Source of the DNA: Azorinus chamasolen
Lineage: Eukaryota; Mollusca; Bivalvia; Cardiida; Solecurtidae
NCBI GenBank assembly: GCA_963576725.1
Contig: OY755244.1
Span: 83,943,121-84,007,120, forward strand
DNA: 64,000 nt
Direction: 5' to 3'
The stretch's first letter is position 1, and every line of letters begins with the position of its first letter. Shown one piece after another: positions 41,543 through 52,022 of the stretch. The notes below the pieces were generated by a model. It saw nothing but the letters and a program-made list of their open reading frames with translations, searched no databases and had not been told where the DNA came from. A program made the translations under genes and the position numbers.

Positions 41543-41749
41543 CAATATAACTCTGATGGAAACAAATCTGCACAGTGCATTTTTCATTCCTAACAATGGA
41601 ATAAAATAAAAATTCAGACTCAAACAGTGAAAGAAAATTAAGGAACCAACTTGCATTCTCCTTATTCACAATTCCATGTAAACACAAAGTTAGATGGTTG
41701 TCAGTTGAAATAAGTTATTTCCCCATTATGCATATTTCACCTTGCATGC

Positions 41750-43457
41750 TTAACCCTTTACTCCATAATTACTCCTTTCTAGATTTTTGCAATGTTAACA
41801 GAGTTGGCCCAGATCAGATCTAGGTCTGCTCATTTTGCCTATTATATAATATAGATATAGTTCTACAGTTTCTGTCAAAGCCAACATTTCCCATGTTGAA
41901 CATGTCCTATCATCAACAAGAAATGTATCACAGTAAGTGACAAATGCCCCCAAAGCAAAACCAATGACACTGAGAAGGGTGTTGCACAAAGTGACCTGAA
42001 TTCCCAAGATATACTCACAAACCAAATTTGGCATTCCTACCTCAAGTAATATAGCAGATACAGCTTGGGCAAGGTTTTTCTATAACTCTGGTCAGTGGTC
42101 AAGGTCAAAGTCACGGAGATGTGAAAACTCTACACAGAACTCCGTCATCACAAGATGTACTCACACACCAAATATGGCATTCCTACTTTAAGTAATATAG
42201 CAGATATGCTCCAGGCAAGGTTTTTCTGTAGCTCAGGTCAGTGGTAAAGGTCACAAAGACCTAAAAAATAGTATTCAACACTACACCTTGCTAAGATGTA
42301 CTTATACACCAAATTTGGCATCCCTACCTGAAGTAATTTGGAAATACACACTATTAAACAAGATTTTTCTATACCTGAGCTCAGCTGTCAAGGTCAAGGT
42401 CACAGAGATCTGAAAACTGTATGTGACACTATGACACCCCAAAATGTATTCACAAACTAACTTTTGCATTCCTCAGGTAGAATAGGAGATATGCTCAGGA
42501 CAAGTTTTTCTATACCCGAGGTCAGTGGTCAAGGTCACAAGAGACCTAAAAACTGTAAGCAGCAACACTCTGCCACGCCAACATATGAACACTCCAAACT
42601 TTGCATTCCTACTTCAAATAATATAAGAGATACGCTTTGGACAAGATGTACAAAAGTTTTACTAAAGCTCAGGTCAGTAGTCAAGGTCACAGAAACACGA
42701 AAATTGTATGCGTCACTCCATCATCCAAAGAATTAAGATGTACTCACATACCAAATTTGGCATTCCTACCTCATGCGATATAGGAGATATGCTCGGGCAA
42801 AGGTTTTTCTATACCAGAGGTCATCGGTCAAGGTCAAAATCAGAGACCTGAAAATGGTATGCGACACTCTGCCATCCCAAGATGTCCTCACACACTAAAT
42901 TTTGCATTCCTACCTGAAGTAATATAGCCGATATGCTCCGGACAAGCTGCACACTGACATACAGTCAAGGTCAAGGTCACAAAGACATGTTTTTCTTTAA
43001 CTTAGACTTAGGTAAGAGGTCAAGGTCAAGTTCAGAGACCTGAAAATGGTAGGTGACACTTTGCCATCCCAAACCAAATTTGGCATTCCTACCTCAAATA
43101 ATATAGGAGATAATGCTCCGGACAAGATTTTCTATAACTGAGGTCAGAGGTCAAGGTGTCAAAATCACAGATACTTAAAAATGATATTCAACACTGTGCC
43201 ATACCAAGATGTACTCACACTTCAAATTTGACATTCCTACCTCAAGTAATACAGGAGATATGCTCTGGACAAGCTGTACATGACCACACAGATACACGGA
43301 CAGTGTATGCACATGCCACACCACATCACACCAACACAAATGGACAGCTCGCTTACTATATACCACTGAGGGGGGGGGGGGGGGGGGGGGGGGGGCCATA
43401 AAAATAATCTAATTAATATTCATAATGTCTATTTCTTACATGAATATTAACATGCTA
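41750..43457 (+). mobile_element. Family B MITE split by P10
   Basis: TTAACCCTTTACTCCATAAT start, shortened hairpin CCCAGATCAGATCTAGGTCT, TCTACAGTTTCTGTCAAAGC and CATGTCCTATCATC. P10 then intervenes and B resumes with TAATCTAATTAATATTCATA and CTTACATGAATATTAACATG. The final GTAAAGGGTTAA is lost. Confidence 0.75.
41915..43404 (+). mobile_element. P10: pearl-like element, about nine ~145-bp monomers
   Basis: Starts AACAAGAAATGTATCACAGT, with GACAAATGCCCCCAAAGCAA as in P1. GCATTCCTAC landmarks repeat every ~137-179 bp between 42031 and 43231, and each monomer carries TCAAGGTCA and CAAGATGTACTCACACACC. It ends with CACACAGATACACGGACAG, a 26-base G run (43370-43395) and CCATAAAA. A short glycine-rich open frame across the G run is an artefact. 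Confidence 0.8.
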
Positions 43458-44051
43458 ACTTTTCATGTAGCTTTCAAAATGTTGGAGTACATTTGTTTGT
43501 TTAACTACCTGTACTATAAGGTGTCAAAACATCTTTTGCAAAATTGTATCAGACTTGTGAAACATGTATACATTATCCCTTGTGATGGACTGGAGACAAC
43601 TCTATAACCATATAAGAGAAACTTTACTTTGTGATGGAAACATCTTAATCACCTGTCAATTGAGTCAAAGAGTTTGGTTGACTGAAACTGTCATTTGCAG
43701 CTCTTTCTGTTGAGTATATGCTTAAAGCTTATTACAGTAGAACCTGTCTTACGCGGCCATTCCTTTATTGAACATAATTATATAGGAGTCTTAAATAGCA
43801 GGTGCTTGCTTAATGCATTAAGATTCAGAATAGGTGGAGTCTTACATTAACGTTCATGGGTAAAAGATTTACAATGGAATTACAATTACTTACTAGACAG
43901 ATGTACTTCATTATTGTCCTCATGATACACTGGACTGAAAATAAGAGGCATACACTGACCTATCTATGAGAGGCATACTGACTTATCTATGAGAGGCATA
44001 CTGACCTATCTAGCTCTCTTATTTCTCAGTCAAATCCTGCCTTGTGCCAAC
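43458..44051. other. No gene; E fragment
   Basis: 43734-43862 is an E left half (TACAGTAGAACCTGTCTTAC, CAGGTGCTTGCTTAATGC) with the hairpin lost. 43943-44010 contains a GAGAGGCATACTGACTTATC repeat in about three copies of ~24 bp. The short frame at 43425-43607 has no recognisable feature. Confidence 0.45.
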
Positions 44052-44302
44052 TTAACCCTTCTCTTGCTGAATTTTAAAACACATTTCTCCTTCTTTACCC
44101 ATGTCCTGTTGTATAAATTACATATATCTTCACTGTGTACAAGTATTTCGCTGTGCAATCACTGCTATGGGGTGCAGTGGTTGCACAATCAACTTGTAAA
44201 TAGTGCAGACCCTGATGAGACAGCTCCTGCAGGAGATGTCTCATCTGGGTCTTCACTATTTACAGGTAGGTATATTGACGTGAATAGCAAGCGAAGAGTT
44301 AA
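44052..44302 (+). mobile_element. Family F MITE, full length
   Basis: 251 bp, TTAA at both ends, CCCTTCTCTTGCTG / AGCAAGCGAAGAG. Hairpin GTGCAGACCCTGATGAGACA / TGTCTCATCTGGGTCTTCAC, apex CTCCTGCAGGAG. Very similar to the 33246 copy, with a few substitutions and a one-base insertion. Confidence 0.9.
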
Positions 44303-44922
44303 TATTGTCTCAGACAAATTCTAATGAGTACCAACAATACAGGGTTTGGCGAAGAAATACAAAAAATATCTCCCACCCCTCCCCTCCCCACCTCATCACC
44401 CCCTCCCCTGACCCCATCTCATCACCCCCTCCCCCCAAAAAATGTAGCTACTGACCTCTTATAGATCTCTAGTACTGGATCAATGCATTCCTAATCTATT
44501 CAACATGATTTCCAACTGGTTTGATTATAACATTGTACTTGTTGCTAGTTTTCTGTCACATTGTGAAAGATGTCAAACTGACAGCATATGCTGTAAGTCA
44601 ATAAACCCTGGTCGAGGAAAGTTTCATGAGAACCATGGCAACAAAGACATGTTCGTTTCATTAATGGAACTGCTGTGCTGTCTGCTTTGCAAAAAAAGAT
44701 AGTCTGTTTAAAATGTAAATTGCTCAAAACTGGTATCCCCTTTTTCACCCTTTACCAGAATGGAGATGCCTTAAAATTGACAACGAGTATACCCAGATTA
44801 GACAGCTCAAGCAAGATGGAACAATATTATATAACCGAGCAATTTTAAAGTTTATATCATGGCCAATAATTCCCAGTTTTATTTTTTTTAGGTAAAATTT
44901 AGTCAATGGACATATTTTTGCA
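44303..44922. other. No gene; C-rich tract
   Basis: 44370-44437 is a C-rich tract built on CCACCCCTCCCCTCCCC and TCATCACCCCCTCCCC, repeated about twice. Elsewhere there are only short frames without domains. Confidence 0.45.
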
Positions 44923-45176
44923 TTAACCCTTTTAAATTTCTCCATGAATATTCATGTAAGAAACGATGTCATGAATATTAATTAAATCAATTTGTTATAT
45001 AATAGCACATTGACACACAAGGTTTGGCTATGTCAGAAACTGTAGAATCATATCTGTATTGTACCATAAGCAAACAGAGCAGACCCTGACCAGACAGCTC
45101 CTATAGGAGCCATCTGATCTGGGCCTACTCTGTTTGCAAAGACATAGACAGGTGTGTTTATGGAGTAAAGGGTTAA
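44923..45176 (-). mobile_element. Family B MITE, reverse, full length
   Basis: 254 bp, TTAA at both ends: CCCTTTTAAATTTCTCCATG start, CGATGTCATGAATATTAATT, GTAGAATCATATCTGTATTG, hairpin GCAAACAGAGCAGACCCTGA / TCTGGGCCTACTCTGTTTGC with apex CTCCTATAGGAG, and end TATGGAGTAAAGGG. A clear reference copy. Confidence 0.9.
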
Positions 45177-45670
45177 TATTAATTATTTAAAGGGCTAAAA
45201 GAATCTCAAATATTGATGATCAAATGCAACCAGGTCTCAATTTTTTTTTATCCAGAATGAAAAATGTTGTTTATATATAATCTCCTTACTCCTTACTCCT
45301 CCGTTCAAAGGGTTAAGCTATATTACAAACCATTACAGACTGGGGAGAGTCCATGTCTGAATACTTGCAGGATACTGGGTAAACATAAAGATGGGCCATT
45401 CTACTTTGAACATTCAGCTAGTCAAAATAAATAATTGTTGCTATATCTACAGTTCACAAAATCCGACTCTGAGTCTCTCTGTATCCCTCCAGGCAGTAGT
45501 CACAGGATGGCAAGAAAATTGGAACCATCTGAATAATGTGTTATTTGCCTCAAATCATTGCAAAAAACAAACAAAAAAATTACTACCTGTCTTCCAAGCA
45601 AAGTGATCCAATGCCAAAGAAAAAAAATTATAACATTATTATTTGTCTTAAATTTGAAATACTCTCAATG
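45177..45670. other. No recognised feature
   Basis: AT-rich spacer with short frames and no domain. TCAAAGGGTTAAGC at about 45305 is an isolated MITE-like end. Confidence 0.35.
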
Positions 45671-45898
45671 AAACTACCCTAATTACCCTAAGTATTTAGA
45701 CAGACAAATTTAAACAAATAGTACAGACCGAGATCAAACTCCTCCTGAAGTAGCAGTCCAAGCAGGGTCTACACTTTTTGCTATTATGTCAGTCTAATTT
45801 AAAGTTTTCAAACCAGTGCTACATGTGTTTGTTTTACAAACCACTGTGGAGAGAGGAGATTGGATGTCAGAATACTAACAGGGTAATTAGGATAATAT
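45671..45898. mobile_element. Family J MITE
   Basis: CTACCCTAATTACCCTAAGT + ATTTAGAC start and an inverted AATACTAACAGGGTAATTAG end. The core AAATAGTACAGACCGAGATC / CAAGCAGGGTCTACACTTTT is a partial hairpin with CTCCTGAAGTAG at the tip. Confidence 0.6.
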
Positions 45899-46062
45899 GG
45901 TTTTCCAACCCTTTCTTGGGGAATCTTTCCAACCCATTATTACCTCAATCAGGTTCAGATATGAGCTGGAATGTCTAATTCATTGTACAAGCCAGGCTAT
46001 AGGGACACTTTATTCACAGAATTCAAGGAATTATAGAAGATCTATTTTCCCAGTTTATTCAC

Positions 46063-46262
46063 ACAAAAACGTACCCTATTTACTCTAAGTATTCAGACTA
46101 CCAATCTCCTCCTTTGCTGAATCAAGTTGACATCAATTGGCCTCTCACTTTAAACTAGGCTGACACAGTAGCTAATAGTGTAGAGACTGCCCGTAGAGAC
46201 TGCCCGTAGTCTGTACTATTTGCTCATGGTGGTCTGTGCAAATACTTAGGGTAATTAAGGTG
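46063..46262. mobile_element. Family J MITE
   Basis: TACCCTATTTACTCTAAGTA and CAAATACTTAGGGTAATTAA are inverted termini. The core TAATAGTGTAGAGACTGCCC..GTAGTCTGTACTATTTGC contains a direct GTAGAGACTGCCC duplication in place of the apex. Confidence 0.65.
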
Positions 46263-46369
46263 CCAGCAGTTCTAGGGTCTCTGATAACAGGGGCATGCTG
46301 ATACATTTCTTCCACAAAACTTTTCTGCATTTCGTTTCCCACAAACTAATAGCTGTTTCTACTCTTCTA

Positions 46370-46735
46370 AGGGCCCATTGTCCCACTAGGCCTTATGACC
46401 ACCTGTTTACGATTGTTAGCTACCTCTGTTCGCAGTCCTGTGACAAGTCACTGATAATTGCAGGTGGTCTTCAGTAATCGTTGGTAATTGTTTCCAGTCA
46501 TGTGACCAATTTCAGTCGTACAGAGGTTGTTCATGCAAAACAAAAACCAGCTTAGGACCCATTCCCACTAGGCCTTGAGACCCGTTTATGATTGCTAGTG
46601 ACCTCTGGTTGCCGATTTTTGTATGAAGGTTGCATGACAAGTCACTGATAATAGATGGTGGTCTTCAGTAATAATTGGTAGTCATTTCTAGTCGTGCAAC
46701 CAATTTCAGTCATAGAGAGGCTGTTGATCATGCAC
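46370..46735. repeat. Two ~182-bp copies of repeat K
   Basis: GGGCCCATTGTCCCACTAGG at 46371 recurs as GGACCCATTCCCACTAGGCC at 46555. Both continue with ATGATTGCTAG / ACGATTGTTAG-like sequence, GACAAGTCACTGATAAT, GTGGTCTTCAGTAAT and ACCAATTTCAGTC. Related CGTACGA-rich sequence continues at 48238-48620 beyond the retrotransposon. Confidence 0.6.
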
Positions 46736-46739
46736 ATGA

Positions 46740-48110
46740 AAGGAAATGATTTTTCCAATTTTCATCATACGCCAAGTCATGGAGAAACATCTAGCAGCAC
46801 ACAAACCATTGTACATGGCTTTCGTAGACTTGGAGAAGGCTTTCGATCGTGTCCCAAGAAAGGTCATCTGGTGGGCTTTGCGGAAATTGGGAGTTACCGA
46901 GTGGTTGGTCCAAGTGGTGACGTCAATGTACACAAATGTACGTAGTCGGGTACGAGTCGGCAACAGCTACAGTGATGAATTTGATGTTCAAGTGGGCGTC
47001 CATCAGGGATCAGTACTAAGTCCTCTACTATTCATCATTGTCCTAGAGGCACTTTCACTAGAATTTCGAACCAGCTGCCTGTGGGAACTCCTATATGCTG
47101 ATGACCTGGGGATCATCGATACTTCACTCGAATCACTCAAGGAACGCCTGGACACATGGAAGAGTAGTGTGGAGGAGAAGGGCCTCAGGGTCAATATGAG
47201 TAAAACCAAGGTCATGATCGCTGGTCCTAACCTCAACTTACTGAGGAAATCAGGAAAACACCCTTGTGCTGTATGTCTGAGCGGAACAGGCAGTAACTCA
47301 ATCCTCTGCACCCACTGTTCAGGATGGGTCCACAAAAAGTGTAGCGGTATAAAGGGCTCCCTCAAAGAAGACTCACACTTTAAGTGTTCACGCTGTACAG
47401 GAGCAGCTAGACCAATAGATGGGAGACCACTGACAGAGGTAGATATTGGTGGTGACAAGCTCGAGGTAGTGACAGACTTCTGTTACCTTGGAGACACGCT
47501 CTCATCAGATGGTGGCTGTGAACTCGCTACAGCTACACGCTGCAGGACTGCCTGGAAACAGTTTAGAGAGCTTCTACCAATTCTGGCAAACAAGCACCTA
47601 CCAACAGCTACAAGGGGTCGCATCTATTCCTCTTATGTCAGAAGTGTGCTACTGTATGGCTCTGAAACCTGGGCTGTCTCAGCCAGCATACTGAAGAAAC
47701 TAAAACGTAACGATAAAGCCATGATCAGATGGACCTGTTTAGTTAAGCCCGAAGAGAACATTCCATTTGCGTCCCTCCTCGCTAAAGTCAACCTGGAGAG
47801 CATCGCAGACATCATGCAGAAGAGAAGACTGCGTTGGTTGGGGCACATAGAGCGCAGCACTGGCTGGATTGCTCAAGTTAGACAAATGAATGTACCAGCA
47901 GAAAGGACCACCGGTAGGCCTAAGTTGTCTTGGGAAGAACTTGTAAAGCGCGATAGGAAAACCCTGGGTATGGATTCCAGCAACCCTCAGAACAGACAAG
48001 AATGGAGAGGACGACTTCGATCTAGACTGGGCAGTCAGGCCCCACCCTCATCAGAGGATTAATTGTTGGCCTGATCAACAAATAAACCGGATAGTGAGTG
48101 AGTGAGTGAG
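46740..48110 (+). mobile_element. 5'-truncated non-LTR retrotransposon
   Basis: Reverse-transcriptase sequence starts abruptly inside the palm at about 46746, as expected of a 5'-truncated insertion. The coding frame is followed within 30 bases by a short 3' end and a (GTGA)n run at 48092-48110 instead of a poly(A) tail. A short 3' untranslated region ending in a simple repeat is typical of RTE-type elements. I could not identify a target-site duplication. The flanks are repeat K on the left and half of a D element on the right. Confidence 0.8.
46746..48062 (+). CDS. Reverse transcriptase fragment with PHD-like zinc finger
   Basis: An intact 438-residue frame encoding the second half of a non-LTR reverse transcriptase. 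Palm motif A is FVDLEKAFD (residues 26-34, catalytic Asp 28), motif B is GVHQGSVLSPLLF (84-96) and the catalytic YADD box is at 117-120. Residues 174-217 form a C4HC3 pattern (Cys174, 177, 188, 191, His196, Cys199, 214, 217) like a PHD finger, placed between palm and thumb. The C-terminal part has YLGDTLSSDGG, LLYGSETWA and RRLRWLGHIERS, common to invertebrate endonuclease-reverse-transcriptases. The N-terminal endonuclease and RT fingers are missing, so the first ATG is not native and the copy could not transpose by itself. The lack of stops and frameshifts argues for fairly recent insertion. The finger may help bind RNA or DNA; that is inference. RTE-like assignment is moderate. Confidence 0.85.
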   Translation: MIFPIFIIRQVMEKHLAAHKPLYMAFVDLEKAFDRVPRKVIWWALRKLGVTEWLVQVVTSMYTNVRSRVRVGNSYSDEFDVQVGVHQGSVLSPLLFIIVLEALSLEFRTSCLWELLYADDLGIIDTSLESLKERLDTWKSSVEEKGLRVNMSKTKVMIAGPNLNLLRKSGKHPCAVCLSGTGSNSILCTHCSGWVHKKCSGIKGSLKEDSHFKCSRCTGAARPIDGRPLTEVDIGGDKLEVVTDFCYLGDTLSSDGGCELATATRCRTAWKQFRELLPILANKHLPTATRGRIYSSYVRSVLLYGSETWAVSASILKKLKRNDKAMIRWTCLVKPEENIPFASLLAKVNLESIADIMQKRRLRWLGHIERSTGWIAQVRQMNVPAERTTGRPKLSWEELVKRDRKTLGMDSSNPQNRQEWRGRLRSRLGSQAPPSSED

Positions 48111-48116
48111 AATTGT

Positions 48117-48237
48117 GTAGTACAGAAACCATTGTGATAAATAGAGCATTTTGCTCTTTTTATCACAATGGTTTCAGAAAGTGATTTTTACAGAGGCGTC
48201 AAAAGCCGTTAAGGCGTCAATATGAGGGAATGGGTTA
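48117..48237 (-). mobile_element. Family D MITE, right half only
   Basis: Begins at the hairpin (AAACCATTGTGATAAATAG + AGCATTTTGCTC, apex shortened) and ends CAATATGAGGGAATGGG + TTAA. The other half is not found left of the retrotransposon. It contains a local duplication, GGCGTCAAAAGCCGTTAAGG. Confidence 0.75.
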
Positions 48238-48620
48238 AGAGGTAACCTTTGAGGTTTAGGTAATCGTGGGATCATCATACGAAAGTCTCCAACAATCTTT
48301 AACTCGTCGTTGGTGATCTGGACCCTACCATCGTACGACTGTCAACGACCTTTCTATGATTGTTGTGCAATCGATAACCAGTGAATGCCTAAAGATCACC
48401 CTGGACTAAGGCACAGACCATGTGACCACACAACAGGTCGAAGTGATTGGGGAACCTTCGTACGAATACCAGTAACTTGGTGTATGATCTTCAGCAACCT
48501 GTCTTACGATGATCGCAGAAGCATCTCAAATGCGATTGCAGAGCATGTTTTTAAATTCAGTTGCCGACAATCACAGACTATTGCCGGTTTCTCGTAAGCA
48601 CTAGTGGGACTGTAGCCTGA
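48238..48620. repeat. CGTACGA-rich dispersed repeat (K right part)
   Basis: Multiple ATCATACGA, CATCGTACGACTGTC, TTCGTACGAATACC and CTTACGATGATCG motifs, ending AAGCACTAGTGGGACTGTAG, which is the inverted counterpart of GTCCCACTAGGCC at 46380. Together with 46370-46735 it may form one element opened by the retrotransposon and D insertions. Confidence 0.5.
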
Positions 48621-48698
48621 CTCAAGGATAACCATGAGTAGCAGACAAAAACGGCAAATAGTACAGCCTACATGTATATATACATAACCAGATAAAAA

Positions 48699-48814
48699 TT
48701 GCTCATTTTAAAACTTATGCAATGGCTAAAAATACCTATGTTCATAATTATGCTATTGTAAAAAATCATGATATCATCATTTCTTACAAGAATATTCAAG
48801 AAGTAAAGGGTTAA
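48699..48814 (+). mobile_element. Family B right half
   Basis: ATGCAATGGCTAAAAATACC, CATAATTATGCTATTGTAAA, ACAAGAATATTCAAGAAGTA + AAGGGTTAA. No hairpin half. Confidence 0.6.
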
Positions 48815-49040
48815 TTCTTTGAATGCTGGAAGCAAGTGCATTTCTGTACTGGCATCTGGAAACAGTATTATGAGACCCAGATCTGGGTGAAGACTCCTGG
48901 AGCTCTCAGATCAGAGTCTGCACTTTTCATCATTCAAAACCCTCCTTCAAATTTAAAATTCATTATATTAGTTCCCAATCAAAGGAGCCTACCTTTAAAC
49001 AATGATGGACATTTTGAAAAACTATTTACTAATTTAAAAT
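48811..49040 (-). mobile_element. Family C MITE, reverse, sharing a TTAA with B
   Basis: TTAATTCTTTGAATGCTGGA, then a core with CCCAGATCTGGGTGAAGAC and CTCTCAGATCAGAGTCTGC. The far end, near 49040, is not clear. The hairpin arms are partly duplicated. Confidence 0.5.
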
Positions 49041-49212
49041 AACTAAACAAAGAATTCGGTCATTGATGTTGAAATGATCCTTAAGTATTTACTATTTAGT
49101 GCCTGATATGTGACTAAAGGCTCAGATTGCATCATTGCAAACATTGGTAATTGTAACTGTCCCTAAATACTGGAAATGCTGAGTTTTCAAAGTCAGAACA
49201 GTCAATCATTGT

Positions 49213-49463
49213 TTAACCCTTTCCCTCATATAAACGTGTTTTCACGCATTGCAAACAGAGAAGACCCAGATCAGATGGCTCCTAGAGGAGCCATCTGATC
49301 AGGGTCTGCTCTGTTTGCTAATAGAATTTGACAGATATGTTGCTTTGCTTTCTAAAATGTCTATAATGTAACACCTTCCATATTTTATTTATAACTATTC
49401 TGTTAATGAATATTCATTAGGTATTGAAATTTGACCTTAATACAGAACAGGGGAAAGGGTTAA
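49213..49463 (+). mobile_element. Family A MITE, full length
   Basis: 251 bp, TTAA at both ends, CCCTTTCCCTCATATAAACG left and CAGGGGAAAGGG right. Hairpin apex CTCCTAGAGGAG with nearly perfect arms. It directly abuts a 5'-truncated B. Confidence 0.9.
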
Positions 49464-49653
49464 TGATAATACCTGTATTGGAGCCAACTGATCAGGGTCT
49501 GTTCTGTTTGCGTATAACATAATACAGATCTGATTCTACAGTTTCTGCAATGGCCAAAATTTCCTATGTTCATGTGATACACAAAATGATCTAATCAATA
49601 TTCATGATTTCATTATTTTTTGCATGAATATTCATACAGTAAAGGGTGAACAG
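49464..49653 (+). mobile_element. Family B MITE, 5'-truncated
   Basis: Starts in the hairpin (TGTATTGGAGCCAACTGATC), then CTGTTCTGTTTGCGTATAAC, TCTACAGTTTCTGCAATGGC, GCATGAATATTCATACAGTA + AAGGGTGAA. The A copy at its left may have inserted in the lost part. Confidence 0.7.
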
Positions 49654-49847
49654 AAGAGTTCCATACCTCTACATGTAGATTTTTCTCTCCTAGTGATCTT
49701 TATGATAAAACACTCCAGTAACAAATGGGTACAATTGCTGTGAGGAAGTCCGTCACAGGGGAGCCTTATTTCCAAACAGTAATTACCGCAAGTGTCAAAT
49801 AATGGCAACAGCTGTGGATCAAATAAATGAGACTATGGACCCTTTGA

Positions 49848-50025
49848 ATGCTATTTTTTCTTCTATAGTGAAATATGTCCATCATTAAGCAATAGTGTCT
49901 TAAGTTATCAAGATTTTAAATGACAAACAATGCAGTCGCTGACCACAGAGGGTTCCTCTAATCTTGGTCAACACTGTTTGCACATAACAGTTAACTTGTT
50001 TCCTCATGTTCTACAACAGGTTAAT
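49848..50025 (-). mobile_element. Family C MITE, reverse, worn
   Basis: GGACCCTTTGAATGCTATTT, AATGACAAACAATGCAGTCG, GGTTCCTCTAATCTTGGTC, ACACTGTTTGCACATAACAG. Apex partly deleted. Confidence 0.55.
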
Positions 50026-50253
50026 ACTTTGTGTTTATCATAACAATATAGGTCAAATTGGGAATGTGGATGAAAATGACATGCTGTTTTTATGGTAAAA
50101 TGTTGTTGTCTTATCAAGATCCACACTGTTTTGGGTTTTTTTTCAATACAACCATGGAGAAGAGAACAAAAAATCTATAAATTGAAACAATAATGTTGTT
50201 TGCAGAATAATGTGAGCTTGCACAACATACATTTATGGTAATTACAGACTGAC

Positions 50254-50488
50254 ATTAAAAATTTTCTCCATATATACACCTTTTCACACATATGCCAAAA
50301 GAGTGATTCAGTTGAGACAGCTCCTATAGGAGATATTTTGATCAGGGTCTGCTTTGTTTGCTAATGAAGGATTACACAAATCTGATTCTTCAGTTTCTGC
50401 CATGGTCAAAAGTTCATACATGTGTTCATGTGCCATAATTCATGGTATCATTATTTCATACATAAATATTTATAGAGTAAAGGGTTAA
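50254..50488 (+). mobile_element. Family B MITE
   Basis: TTTTCTCCATATATACACCT start (TTAACC lost), hairpin apex CTCCTATAGGAG, TCTTCAGTTTCTGCCATGGT, CATAAATATTTATAGAGTAA + AGGGTTAA. It is followed at once by a J half (TATTTGGGCACTCAATATCC) to about 50580. Confidence 0.7.
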
Positions 50489-50864
50489 ATATTTGGGCAC
50501 TCAATATCCCCCATTACTATTTGTAAAGCCAAATATCTGACACTATTTTGATAACTCTAAATGAAACAAGAGCTAATTACTGAATGCAAATAATACCTGC
50601 AATATCACTGATTACTAGCATATAGCATAATTTATCACTGATTATTGACCTCAGCGAGGTATCTTCCTGTGCAATGACTGACCTGAAGTTTAGTGATGAT
50701 TGGTCATAAGGTTCTCATGCTTTTGGGGGAATTTTGACAATTGAAGGGCTACAATTCCTGACTCAATTATACAACATCGCAGATTAGTGAACTCAGCCAA
50801 GGTATCTTTCTGTGCAATGACTGAGTTTGATGATGATTGGACAAAGAATTCTCATATTATTCAG

Positions 50865-51085
50865 AGGACAACACTGCCAAAGAGTTCTAATGGTATCTTG
50901 AGGACAACATGACAAAGGGTTCTCAATTGGTATCGAGAGGACAACACAACAAAGGGTTCTCATGGTATCGAGAGTACAACATGACAAAGGCTTCTCATGG
51001 TATCAAAAGGACAACATAACAAAGGGTTCTCATAATATCGAGAAGACAACATGATAAAGGATTCTAATGGTTTCGAGAAGACAAC
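50865..51085. repeat. ~36-bp minisatellite, about 6 copies
   Basis: Units of 35-37 bp of the type AGGACAACATGACAAAGGGT + TCTCATGGTATCGAG, beginning near 50865, 50901, 50938, 50973, 51008 and 51044. They are about 5-15% diverged. A cysteine-rich reverse-strand frame over it is an artefact. Confidence 0.85.
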
Positions 51086-51627
51086 AGAAATGTTGAGAGA
51101 GATTTTGACAAAAGGGTCACAACTTTATGATGACTGAATGATGTGATGATTGCTGTTAATAAATCTCAGTCTAGATACTACATGTACGGTGCCTGATTAA
51201 TTACTATTCAAGTTTGGTACTATTTTTTTAAATGCTTGGCCTAAGGGTTTTCTCTTGAGTGGAAAACAAAGCAGATACTGATAAGACAGCTCATACTTGA
51301 GATAATCTGATCTGGATCTACCCTTTTGGCAAATGCATAAAAATGCATGATTATCACATAAAGTGTTTACTAACCATTAAAAGTTTAAAGCAGTTTAAAA
51401 GCAGTACTTTTATGAGTACCATGTTACAAACATCTCTATATTCACTATAGTTTCAGAAAAGTTGCCATGGATACTAAAATTGAAAAAATAAAACAATAAT
51501 GTTTCAATGAACACAAGCATCATCTGCTGGTAGACTGATGGTAGTATTGAATGATGTTGGACTCCAATAAAATCTTTCCAAAGATTTAGTGCAGAGTTTT
51601 AATTCTAAGTATTTCCATGAAATATTT
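51086..51627. other. No gene; worn A/B core
   Basis: 51262-51370 is a worn A/B type hairpin (GAAAACAAAGCAGATACTGA / ATCTGATCTGGATCTACCC). The rest is unassigned. Confidence 0.4.
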
Positions 51628-51876
51628 AACCTTTTAACTAGCTGTTAAATATCAAAGTAAGAAATAGGGACATCATCAATATTAATTAGATTAAGTTTAA
51701 GAATGGCATATGAACACATTAATAATGGCATATAAACACATGACATTTTGGTTCTGGCAGAAACTGTTTAATAAATTATCTATATTTGTACCATTAGCAA
51801 ACAAAGTAGACCTTGATCTAGGTCTACTGTTTGCGAAGACGTGAAAAGGAATTTATAAAATCAAGTAAATGGTTAA
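51628..51876 (-). mobile_element. Family B MITE with collapsed hairpin
   Basis: TTAACCTTTTAACTAGCTGT, GACATCATCAATATTAATTA and a duplicated ATGGCATATGAACACATTAA/TA block. The hairpin is reduced to GTAGACCTTGATCTAGGTCTAC, which keeps the outer arms but loses the apex. End CAAGTAAATGGTTAA. Confidence 0.7.
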
Positions 51877-52022
51877 CATGTATATTCATTTTCATATTTC
51901 ACAACTTCAAGACGTCGTAACTTTTAACCCCTTATATATTACACGATAGATTAGCACAAGTTTGGCTGCCTTTGCAAACAGTAGAACCATAGATCATTAG
52001 CCATTTGGGTCCATGCTTGTTT

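Noticed and set aside
43156..43401. Glycine- or proline-rich frame ending in a homopolymer
   Set aside because: It is the translation of the 26-base G run at the end of P10.
47003..47999. Minus-strand frames of 151, 75 and 86 residues within the RT region
   Set aside because: They are shadows of the plus-strand reverse transcriptase frame, which has clear catalytic motifs.
50793..50987. Cysteine-rich peptide on the minus strand
   Set aside because: It is a reading of the 36-bp minisatellite.
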